Below are positions 17,673-23,492 of a DNA stretch of 48,559 nt, one piece after another (within the stretch, counting starts at the first letter, position 1; every line of letters starts with the position of its first letter). The notes under the pieces were generated by a model that worked only from the letters and a program-made list of their open reading frames with translations, was not told the DNA's origin and ran no database searches. This DNA comes from Arcicella rosea (GTDB taxonomy: Bacteria; Bacteroidota; Bacteroidia; Cytophagales; Spirosomataceae). The stretch is taken from positions 1-48,559 of the forward strand of contig NZ_JACHKT010000038.1 of the NCBI RefSeq assembly GCF_014204325.1, written 5' to 3'. A program made the translations under genes and the position numbers.

Positions 17673-18131
17673 TTAAAAACTTACGTTTTCACTCGCACTG
17701 ATTATTTTTTTTATAGATTCATCTGTTATTCTCCTACTTTGTATATATTTAATTTGATTTATTTTGAGTGTGTCGGATAGCAATATACATTCCGATTTCT
17801 TCAAACTACTAGGTAAGGATTCTCCAAATAGCCTAATCGTCTTGTATATTGTTCTGTGTGATATGTCAAATTCATTAGATGAGAGAATGTCAATTTTGCC
17901 TTTTTCCAGTATAAACCCAGGCTCTGTCATTAAATATATAGAATCAGTTAAAACTAAATTTTGAGTTAAAACACTTGAATAAGAAGTGTCTCTAATATAT
18001 ACTATCGAAAAATCGCCATCTTTGGGCAATTTTGCTGGTATCCAAATGCCATTAGGAAAATTTTCAACTTGTTTTTTTGAATCTTGGCAACCTACCAAAT
18101 ACAGTAAAACGATAAATAAGTATTTTTTCAT
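17673..18131 (-). CDS. Lipoprotein of unknown function
   Basis: A 152-residue lipoprotein. The short signal MKKYLFIVLLYLVGC places the lipidated Cys at residue 15. The mature part is mostly beta-strand by composition, with one Cys (KSECILLSD). It starts NGIWIPAKLPKDGDFSIVYI and later has the pattern LVLTDSIYLMTEPGFILEKGKIDIL. This recalls the lipocalin-like proteins next door, but I cannot assign a family. It lies 4 bp downstream of the broken frame at 18136-18351, which suggests the two were once cotranscribed. Copy C of the double-hairpin repeat lies behind it. Confidence 0.65.
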   Translation of the reverse strand: MKKYLFIVLLYLVGCQDSKKQVENFPNGIWIPAKLPKDGDFSIVYIRDTSYSSVLTQNLVLTDSIYLMTEPGFILEKGKIDILSSNEFDISHRTIYKTIRLFGESLPSSLKKSECILLSDTLKINQIKYIQSRRITDESIKKIISASENVSF

Positions 18132-18135
18132 GAGA

Positions 18136-18351
18136 TTAATCTACTATGATGATTGGAACATCTACAGCCATTGGCACATTCCCTCTTACATCTTGTCCAT
18201 TTACCTTTCAAAAGTAATTAAATACGGTATTTGTTTTATCGCAAACGGAACCGTGAGTCCAATTATGTTCCTGCATTTTTCCATGTATATAATAGCCATG
18301 TACTTGATTATGAGCGACATTCCCCCAACTAGTCGTAGGCTCTCCTACGAC
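18136..18351 (-). pseudogene. Broken gene fragment with in-frame TGA
   Basis: Read on the minus strand, one frame gives a protein-like sequence beginning VVGEPTTSWGNVAHNQV. It continues through HGYYIHGKMQEHNWTHGSVCD, in parts, to FNYF, where a TGA stands at 18208-18210. The same frame then goes on with KVNGQDVRGNVPMAVDVP and ends in TAA at 18136-18138, just ahead of the next gene. The codon before VVG is TAA, and a short hairpin (18331-18352) sits there, so the upstream part is lost. The IHG ... THGSVC pattern faintly resembles L,D-transpeptidase active sites, but I do not claim that identity. Confidence 0.5.
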
Positions 18352-18379
18352 TTAAAATTAAAATGAGCGTCCGCTCATT
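18331..18379. repeat. Two adjacent short palindromes
   Basis: AGTCGTAGG-CTCT-CCTACGACT (18331-18352) is a 9-bp stem. AATGAGCG-TC-CGCTCATT (18362-18379) is an 8-bp stem. They sit between the broken gene and the 42-bp tandem repeat, at what looks like a rearrangement border. Confidence 0.6.
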
Positions 18380-18402
18380 CATTGAAACTAATTTTTCCTT
18401 CA

Positions 18403-18654
18403 ATGACACAAAATATCTCTCAGGAATCACTTTACATCTCTTCGATGACACAAAATATCTCTCGGGAATCACTTTTTATCTCTTCGATGACACAAAATAT
18501 CTCTCGGGAATCACTTTACATCTCTTCGATGACACAAAATATCTCTCGGGAATCACTTTTTATCTCTTCGATGACACAATATATCTCTCGGGAATCACTT
18601 TTTATCTCTTCGATGACACAATATATCTCTCGGGAATCACTTTACATTTCATCT
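18403..18654. repeat. Six-unit 42-bp tandem repeat
   Basis: Units start at 18403, 18445, 18487, 18529, 18571 and 18613. The core is ATGACACAAAATATCTCTCG followed by GGAATCACTTT, and each unit ends TTACATCTCTTCG or TTTATCTCTTCG. Differences between units are few (CAGG for CGGG in unit 1, CAATAT for AAATAT in units 5 and 6, a changed end in unit 6). Since 42 is divisible by three, frames stay open through the array without implying a gene. There are no unique spacers, so it is not CRISPR. One decayed unit occurs at 23373-23402. Confidence 0.9.
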
Positions 18655-18669
18655 ATCAGACACAAAAAA

Positions 18670-18698
18670 TGGCTAGTGGTTGTTGACTTCACTAGCCA
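18670..18698 (-). terminator. Terminator behind the 151-residue gene
   Basis: TGGCTAGTG (18670-18678) pairs with CACTAGCCA (18690-18698) across an 11-base loop. On the minus strand the stem is followed by TTTTTTGTG. It ends the gene at 18730. Confidence 0.75.
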
Positions 18699-18729
18699 TC
18701 TTTATCATTCCAAAAATAATTAAAGGACT

Positions 18730-19185
18730 TTAACCTTTCTTATTTTTCTTTTTGTATCTCAAGGCTATTCTGGCTAAAAGCTCATTAATCGCTCCGTCTT
18801 CCTTGGCTGCTCCTTTTAGTGAATCATACACTTTATCAGAAGTAACCATTGCATCAGCACTTGCGGCATCCATCGTATCATCAATTCTTGCTAATAAATC
18901 TGCCACCGCTATGCGTACACTCCATAGCTGACTAATCAAATTCACATCCCGTTCAAATTCGGGTGCATCAAAATCTGCTCTCATCTTGGTTGGATATGTT
19001 CTAACTCCTTCCAAGCAAAGTCCAACATACTCTACACTACTGGGTCCCATTTTATGTTTAGGTTTTTGTCCAATAGGCGTACTAATCAAAAAAGGCAATT
19101 TGGTTTTTACTTGTTCAAGTAAAGCGAGGGTTGCGGTTTTGTCTGCTTCGGGCAAAACGGCTGAGATTTTGTTTGTGTTACTCAT
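18730..19185 (-). CDS. Conserved hypothetical protein, helical
   Basis: A 151-residue cytoplasmic protein, largely alpha-helical by composition. It opens ISAVLPEADKTATLALLEQV and has a central GVRTYPTKMRADFDAPEFERD. It closes with a basic lysine run (RYKKKNKKG). I remember similar 150-residue hypothetical proteins occurring in several copies per genome in Cytophagales and Flavobacteria. No function is known to me, and no catalytic motif or membrane segment is visible. It has its own terminator and a long upstream region with no other gene. The start is supported by the ATG spacing and the lack of alternatives. Confidence 0.65.
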   Translation of the reverse strand: MSNTNKISAVLPEADKTATLALLEQVKTKLPFLISTPIGQKPKHKMGPSSVEYVGLCLEGVRTYPTKMRADFDAPEFERDVNLISQLWSVRIAVADLLARIDDTMDAASADAMVTSDKVYDSLKGAAKEDGAINELLARIALRYKKKNKKG

Positions 19186-19488
19186 TTTATTGGATGTTTA
19201 AAATTTACAAAAGTGTAAGAGTATGCTGTTTTCGGGGCGAAATCTCCAGAAAGGTGCAATCGTTTTGTAAGAATTTCTTCTCTCAAAAAGAAGCTGGAAC
19301 GTAAATTTTCTGAATGATAATGGCAACGAAAGGGTTTCGCTAAAGATGGTTTATCGGTGTCGAATATCAGGTGCAACTACCAAATTTTGCGATACTTCAA
19401 ACATAAAGAAAAATTCGATTGGGACGTAAAAAATGGAGGAAAATTTAATCGCTTTTTTATTAAACGGTATTTTGTTGGGACTTTAGGA
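19186..19488. other. Gene-free stretch upstream of the 151-residue gene
   Basis: AT-rich sequence that must hold the promoter of the minus-strand gene. A 64-codon frame (19182-19376, minus) overlaps that gene and has no family likeness, so I read it as a leader or decayed sequence. No clear TAnnTTTG element was found. Confidence 0.4.
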
Positions 19489-19600
19489 CTGAAGACTTTA
19501 GGACTTTAGGGGAGACTAAAGAAGCAAGAGGCAAGATTTTGGATTGGGGATTTGGGACTTTAGAAAAGACTAAAGAAGCAAGAGGCAAGAAACAAGATTG
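19489..19600. repeat. Degenerate GACTTTAG-type repeats
   Basis: Units of seven to eight bases (GACTTTAG, GACTGAAG, GACTTTAG, GACTTTAG) occupy about 19480-19510. The 23-base block GACTAAAGAAGCAAGAGGCA plus AGA then occurs twice (19516-19538 and 19569-19591). Related pieces lie at 13430-13490 and near 25705-25740. No coding potential. Confidence 0.6.
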
Positions 19601-19630
19601 GAGATTAGTGATTACTTTCCGTTTAGCCAT

Positions 19631-19797
19631 CGTTGGTATTGTTACCAACGAGACGGGCGAAAGCAACGAACCAATGATGAGAATACTTTCCGTTGTTTGT
19701 ATTGCAAAACTCTTGCTTTACTGTTTGGCTTTTTGTACCTACAAAAGGCAACAATAAGGGATTGCCTCTTTGCCGTTGTCAGTGTCTTACTGACAAC
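19631..19797. repeat. Gene-free stretch with two perfect hairpins
   Basis: CGTTGGTA-TTGT-TACCAACG lies at 19631-19650, and GTTGTCAGT-GTCTT-ACTGACAAC at 19775-19797. The DNA between has two overlapping plus-strand frames of about 70 codons that run through these palindromes, and I do not consider them genes. These look like dispersed palindromic repeats. Confidence 0.55.
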
Positions 19798-19847
19798 TTT
19801 TGATTATTAGCAACAAGGAATTATGAGAATAATTAAGGTAGCAAAAT

Positions 19848-19940
19848 GTGCAGTCAGAGAAGCATTTATTTGTGGGTCTATTGAAAAAACACTTAGACCA
19901 GCGAGGGGGTCTATTGAAAAAATACTTGGACTAGCGTTGG
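19848..19940 (-). repeat. Double-hairpin repeat, copy D, with an extra half unit
   Basis: Read with the gene, an H1-like half unit (TAGTCCAAGTATTTTTTCAA and on to AGACCCC, 19906-19931) lies 9 bases behind the stop codon at 19941. A complete H1 (19879-19901, AGACCCA side shortened) and a decayed H2 follow. The extra half unit looks like a tandem duplication or a second insertion at the same spot. Confidence 0.65.
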
Positions 19941-20705
19941 TCATGGCATCAAAAAGATGTCAATAAGTAAATGGTTTTCTTGTCGCCATAGTAACCAACC
20001 TGTCAATGGATTTTTGCATTTGTCAATATAATTGTGGCAAGGTTCACCTTCATATGAATTATTTTCGTCATTGTAGAAACAATCATATCTCACTTTTATC
20101 CAATCACCTTTAATTTCCATTGGACAAAATAGCTCGTGTCCTTTAGGAATTACCAATGTGTCTGCGTTGTCTTCGGGTTTAATTCTTAATGTGTATTTTT
20201 TTGAAATGTCTCCATTATCATTTGTAAGCCGTCTTATTCCGAAAGATTGAGATATGTATTCGTCCCAAGTTTTGAAGTCATAATTTTTTGTCTTAGGTAA
20301 ATATTTAATATCGGAAAAGTTCACTAAAACCTTATATGCTTTTTCACTTTTTGCTATACACACAAAATGCATTATTCCGTAGTCAGGCTTGAAAAATTTT
20401 GAGCATAAATTTATTTTGCTTTCATCTTCATACATATCCCAACTTGCGATTTTATCGTTCAGTAAACTGTCATTATAAATTTCAAATTTTGGTGGTGCAA
20501 TGATTAAACCAATACCTAGACTTGATACTTGATTGTCATAACTGCAATCGTTGTCTTGGTCGATTTGTTTGTTAATAGGTTGTGTTGAAAGAGTGTCAAC
20601 TGAGGAATTATCAATGGTGTCAATTTTACTTTCACTAATATTGCTTCTCTGCCCGCACGAAAAGAAAATCGTCAAAATGAATATGATTAAAAATTGTCTT
20701 ATCAT
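19941..20705 (-). CDS. Lipoprotein of unknown function
   Basis: The frame opens at 20768, but the start is the ATG at 20705 (MIRQFLIIFILTIFFSC), which gives a proper lipoprotein signal with the lipidated Cys at residue 17. It also keeps the gene clear of the attC-like site upstream. The mature part of about 237 residues begins with a Ser/Asp/Thr-rich linker and then a globular region. That region has several aromatic residues (YDFKTWDEYISQSFGIRRL) and a C-terminal segment with three Cys (FYNDENNSYEGEPCHNYIDKC, in parts). I cannot name a family. Its 5' edge abuts attC-like site 1 and its 3' edge abuts double-hairpin copy D. Confidence 0.65.
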   Translation of the reverse strand: MIRQFLIIFILTIFFSCGQRSNISESKIDTIDNSSVDTLSTQPINKQIDQDNDCSYDNQVSSLGIGLIIAPPKFEIYNDSLLNDKIASWDMYEDESKINLCSKFFKPDYGIMHFVCIAKSEKAYKVLVNFSDIKYLPKTKNYDFKTWDEYISQSFGIRRLTNDNGDISKKYTLRIKPEDNADTLVIPKGHELFCPMEIKGDWIKVRYDCFYNDENNSYEGEPCHNYIDKCKNPLTGWLLWRQENHLLIDIFLMP

Positions 20706-20722
20706 GGTCGTATTAAAATGGC

Positions 20723-20854
20723 TTATAACGGTTTTGGGCTTTGCGTTCGGGCGGGTTTCGAAACACAAAGTTTCAATTTATTACTAAAGTTCAATAGAAG
20801 CACAAAGATCTATGTTTGCACGTCAGCCTGCCTGACGCAAAACCCATGTTAGGA
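20723..20854 (-). repeat. attC-like site 1 (132 bp)
   Basis: Read with the genes, TCCTAAC opens the site just behind the DUF7000 gene and GTTATAA closes it just ahead of the lipoprotein gene. The inner arms ATGGGTTTTGCGT and ACGCAAAGCCCAAAACC pair, leaving four extra bases on one side, like the unpaired bases of integron attC stems. A TGCAGTC-free loop carries AAAGTTCAATAGAA (20786-20799), shared with site 2. The opening TCCTAAC complements the GTTAGGT that starts this cassette at site 2, with one mismatch. Confidence 0.6.
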
Positions 20855-20863
20855 GCAGGTTTT

Positions 20864-21358
20864 TTATGTCAATTTACTCTTTTTTATGTCTTCAATTATT
20901 TCGTCAGTAACTGAAACTAATTTGTTCTCAATCTGTTTTGATAGTTTCTCCAAGTCATTAAAGTTTGGTTTCTCTATTAGTACAGTTTCAAGAATAGAAT
21001 ATTGAGGTCTGGTCGTTCTGTCCTTATTCCACTTTGTCGATTTAAAATACTCCCAAAATTTTTCTTGAATTGGAATTGTCTGTCCAAGAAGCCAAACCTC
21101 GAACTGCATTTTTGAATGGTTCAATACAAGTCCCATTTTCAGTTTTCTCTTTTTCAGGAAGTCATTTGAGTAGTAAAAATAGGTATAGTCCATATACCCT
21201 TGGAAAAGACTTCCGAATGAATAGTGTTCTGAAAGGTTTTTGGATAATGTTGTCCCAAGTCTTGTTACATACTTAACAAGTCCAACGTATGCTTCTTGAA
21301 TGTCGCCATTTTTGAGTTGCTCTTTGTATTTGTCAACGTAGTGGTTTAAGTCTTTCAT
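20864..21358 (-). CDS. DUF7000-like protein
   Basis: A 164-residue cytoplasmic protein that I place in DUF7000 from memory of its blocks: the N-terminus LNHYVDKYKEQLKNGDIQEAY, in parts; FQGYMDYTYFYY; KKRKLKMGLVLNHSKMQFEVWL; and EKFWEYFKSTKWNKD. No function is known. Members are short single genes found sporadically, often with VOC and YjbR genes as neighbours. It is the sole gene between attC-like sites 2 and 1, like the cargo of a one-gene integron cassette, and has no promoter of its own that I can see. Length and start agree with the family. Confidence 0.75.
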   Translation of the reverse strand: MKDLNHYVDKYKEQLKNGDIQEAYVGLVKYVTRLGTTLSKNLSEHYSFGSLFQGYMDYTYFYYSNDFLKKRKLKMGLVLNHSKMQFEVWLLGQTIPIQEKFWEYFKSTKWNKDRTTRPQYSILETVLIEKPNFNDLEKLSKQIENKLVSVTDEIIEDIKKSKLT

Positions 21359-21427
21359 TTTAAATTTTTATTTCTGTTATATCTTCCTGGTCATACAGTC
21401 GGTTTCCGGTTGATCTGGTTAACTTGC

Positions 21428-21560
21428 ACCTAACGTTTCGGGGCTTGCCGAAGTGGGGGATTTCAAGGCACGAATGTTCAAATTTAGCACAAAAGTTCAA
21501 TAGAATTCCAAATGTTCAATTTAGCACTTCTGCCCCCATTTTGGCAAACCCATGTTGTAT
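21428..21560 (-). repeat. attC-like site 2 (133 bp)
   Basis: Read with the genes it opens with ATACAAC (21554-21560) and closes with GTTAGGT (21428-21434), a full match to the GTTRRRY core. The arms GGGTTTGCCAAAATGGGGG and CCCCCACTTCGGCAAGCCCC pair with several G-T-type differences and four extra bases on one side, as in site 1. The middle has AAAGTTCAATAGAA (21493-21506). GGCATACAAC at its opening is the exact complement of GTTGTATGCC at the closing end of site 3. Confidence 0.65.
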
Positions 21561-21567
21561 GCCGTTT

Positions 21568-21921
21568 TTATTCTTCAGTCAGTTCTTTTTGCGTTTTCTT
21601 CGGAAGTCCTGCTACGACCAAATTATAAGAGTTTGTTATCCATTCTTTCATTTGTTTGTCAGTTATTTTTCCTGTCGTTTTTACGCTATTCCAAAGTTTT
21701 TTATTCATATAGTAACCTGGTGTTACATCACTATATTTCTCTCTTAAAGTTATGGCTTCTTCTGGGTCGCATTTTAAGTTTAAAAACTCGAAAGTTGTAA
21801 TGTCCGTTGCACAAAACATTTTCCCTTTAACTGAAAACACAAGTGTTTTGTCGTCAAAAGGCATTTTCTCTTCTGCTCCCTTAAGCGACAAACAAAATTT
21901 TCTTACGTCTTCTATGTTCAT
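21568..21921 (-). CDS. MmcQ/YjbR family protein
   Basis: A 117-residue protein of the MmcQ/YjbR family, small CyaY-like alpha/beta domains often described as DNA-binding. Visible family blocks are MNIEDVRKFCLSLKGAEEKMPF, in parts; LVFSVKGKMFCATDI; FLNLKCDPEEA; TPGYYMNKKLWNSV; and the C-terminal helix ITNSYNLVVAGLPKK. It starts 2 bp behind the VOC gene and is the last gene of a three-gene unit bounded by attC-like sites 3 and 2. YjbR genes are frequent as mobile single-gene cargo in Bacteroidota. The cellular role is unproven. Confidence 0.88.
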   Translation of the reverse strand: MNIEDVRKFCLSLKGAEEKMPFDDKTLVFSVKGKMFCATDITTFEFLNLKCDPEEAITLREKYSDVTPGYYMNKKLWNSVKTTGKITDKQMKEWITNSYNLVVAGLPKKTQKELTEE

Positions 21922-21923
21922 AT

Positions 21924-22346
21924 TTATTGGGCTTTTTCAGCAAATCCAAGAATATATCCGTTTAAGTCTTTTAGGTAAAACTCTTGCATACCGTACCAAG
22001 TTGTTTTTAGTTCGGTTAATTCAATGTTTTTATTCTTTAAGTCTTGATAAAATTCTTTTATGCCTTCTACGTCCATATAAAATGAAACTGTTGCACCAAT
22101 ATTTTGCCCTCTTGAAAAAATAACATCATTTTTAAATGTGTCTGAACGTTGAAACATAAACTCTACATTGTCTTTTTGCATCATTGCATAAACATATTCT
22201 TTATTTTCTGCAAAAGTTTGGTCTATTCCGTCTTGTGTTTCAGGAACAGCCATAATTAAGTTAAAACCAAAAATTTCTGCATAAAATGCAACTGTTTTTC
22301 TAATGTCGGTTACTTCAAAGTTTGGCGAAAGTTTGCTTATCTTCAT
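21924..22346 (-). CDS. VOC family (glyoxalase/bleomycin-resistance fold) protein
   Basis: A 140-residue protein built of two beta-alpha-beta-beta-beta units. The first has MKISKLSPNFEVTDIRKTVA and FYAEIFGFNL, and the second has VSFYMDVEGIKEFYQDLKNK ending in FYLKDLNGYILGFAE. The final Glu in GYILGFAE is the usual metal-ligand position. The layout resembles bleomycin-binding and antibiotic-modifying members. The substrate cannot be read, and drug resistance should not be assumed. It is the middle gene of the AraC-VOC-YjbR unit, 31 bp behind the regulator. Confidence 0.87.
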   Translation of the reverse strand: MKISKLSPNFEVTDIRKTVAFYAEIFGFNLIMAVPETQDGIDQTFAENKEYVYAMMQKDNVEFMFQRSDTFKNDVIFSRGQNIGATVSFYMDVEGIKEFYQDLKNKNIELTELKTTWYGMQEFYLKDLNGYILGFAEKAQ

Positions 22347-22377
22347 TTTTATTTGAATTTAAAATTAAGTCGCAAAA

Positions 22378-23118
22378 TTACGCTTCATCCATCTTTGATA
22401 ATTGTAAAAATCGGTCGTTTTTGTTTTGACTTAATTCTTTTGGCGTTACACCTGTATATTTCTTAATTTCTTTTATGAAATGGGCTTGGTCAAAATATTC
22501 AGCATTAGGATTTAGATTACCGTTTGATATTTCTTCGTACGTAGCGTTGCAACGCACAATGTTTAAAAACTCTTTTAGTCTAATACCAAATTGTGTTTGA
22601 AAATACCTGTTTATTTGTCGGCTACTCCAAAACACTTTTTTTGAAATTTCAGCAACAGTTTTAATTTTTTGTTCATAAACGAAGTCAAACAGTTTTAGTT
22701 TTCTATTGTCAATTTGCTTCAAATGTTTTATCGAAGTGTCTAAATTATTTGATATTTCAGTAATGAATCTTTCAAATTCATCACTTTTGTATTTGTCAAT
22801 GTTCCAAAATGAAAACGATAAATTTACAGTTGCATCTAAAATAGATTTTATCTCTTTTTTGAAGATATATTCAATGGCTAAAAGTTTAAATCGAATGGCA
22901 AGTAATTTGGTGTTTTTAGAAATTTGTATTTCTTTAGGTTTTGTCCAAATTCCTGTCAGTTTAACAGTTGTCAAATTATCATTCTCAAACTCTGCAATAA
23001 AGTCAAAGTAACCATCTGGTAAAATGGTGTGTTGAATTTCTGTGGTAGTTTCGTAAAACCAAAAACACTTCACAAAGTTGTTTAAAAATCCATTCGGTTC
23101 AATTTCTCTATATTTCAT
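22378..23118 (-). CDS. AraC family transcriptional regulator
   Basis: A 246-residue protein. The N-terminal half (FVKCFWFYETTTEIQHTILP, DGYFDFIAEF) is the sensor-like domain common in short AraC proteins of Bacteroidota. The C-terminal half has the two helix-turn-helix motifs: VAEISKKVFWSSRQINRYFQ with RLKEFLNIVRCNAT, and AEYFDQAHFIKEIKKYTGVT with PKELSQNK. It probably controls its own unit with the VOC and YjbR genes behind it, perhaps in response to the VOC substrate. Its start codon lies 22 bp inside attC-like site 3, at the cassette's 5' border. Confidence 0.88.
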   Translation of the reverse strand: MKYREIEPNGFLNNFVKCFWFYETTTEIQHTILPDGYFDFIAEFENDNLTTVKLTGIWTKPKEIQISKNTKLLAIRFKLLAIEYIFKKEIKSILDATVNLSFSFWNIDKYKSDEFERFITEISNNLDTSIKHLKQIDNRKLKLFDFVYEQKIKTVAEISKKVFWSSRQINRYFQTQFGIRLKEFLNIVRCNATYEEISNGNLNPNAEYFDQAHFIKEIKKYTGVTPKELSQNKNDRFLQLSKMDEA

Positions 23119-23140
23119 TGCAGTGTCGTTCTAAAATGGC

Positions 23141-23224
23141 ATACAACGAGTATATAACCGCAATAAAGCCCTGTTTTTTTATAATTTATGGCGGTTATGT
23201 TGCATGTATCTGAACTCGTTAGTA
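23141..23224 (-). repeat. attC-like site 3 (84 bp)
   Basis: Read with the genes it opens with TACTAAC and closes with GTTGTAT, then GCC. AACGAGT near the opening pairs with ACTCGTT near the closing, and ATAACCGCCATAAA pairs with TTTATTGCGGTTAT. A bulged segment, TCAGATACATGCAAC, is unpaired on one side. It is shorter than sites 1 and 2 and has a different loop. No gene lies between it and the fucosidase, so its own cargo is lost. Confidence 0.55.
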
Positions 23225-23428
23225 CATTTCTATTTAGTTCAGTTTTGTTTTAAAACTAAGTATTTATTTCTAAATATCCAATTCATCTAAAGGGCTTTTG
23301 CTTTGCAAGCATTTTCCTAAATTCTAATGTTGTGCGTGTTTTTAGCCCATCTCCATAGTCACTTAACATCTCATCATTGACACAAAACATCTCTCAAGCA
23401 TCATTTAGAATATCTTCCTAAAAATAAA
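23225..23428. other. Gene-free stretch before the fucosidase
   Basis: AT-rich, with a small palindrome AGTTTT-GTTTT-AAAACT and a single decayed unit of the 42-bp repeat (TGACACAAAACATCTCTCAA and onward, 23373-23402). This probably marks the edge of the accessory region. Confidence 0.5.
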
Positions 23429-23470
23429 TTTCCACTTATCAGGCGAATTAATTCGCCTGATAAGTGGAAA
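23429..23470. terminator. Perfect 42-bp palindrome, fucosidase terminator
   Basis: TTTCCACTTATCAGGCGAATT is followed at once by its exact reverse complement, with no separate loop. It lies 22 bp behind the fucosidase stop, and the minus-strand sequence after it is T-rich (AATTTATTTTTAGG). It is probably an intrinsic terminator, but unusually long and free of mismatches. Confidence 0.65.
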
Positions 23471-23492
23471 AATTTGATTCGTAATAACCTAC

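Noticed and set aside
17986-18366. Plus-strand frame of 126 codons
   Set aside because: It overlaps the lipoprotein gene and the broken gene on the other strand. The minus-strand reading is far more protein-like.
18403-18654. CRISPR array
   Set aside because: Units follow directly on one another with no unique spacers, and no cas gene is in the window.
18363-18723. Two plus-strand frames (107 and 113 codons) encoding 14-residue repeats
   Set aside because: They exist because the tandem repeat has a period of 42 bases. There is no leader, no family, and two frames are open at once.
19182-19376. Minus-strand frame of 64 codons ahead of the 151-residue gene
   Set aside because: It overlaps the next gene's start and lacks any recognisable feature; more likely leader sequence.
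21924-22346. Bleomycin-resistance gene
   Set aside because: The VOC fold alone does not give the substrate, so it is reported only as a VOC protein.
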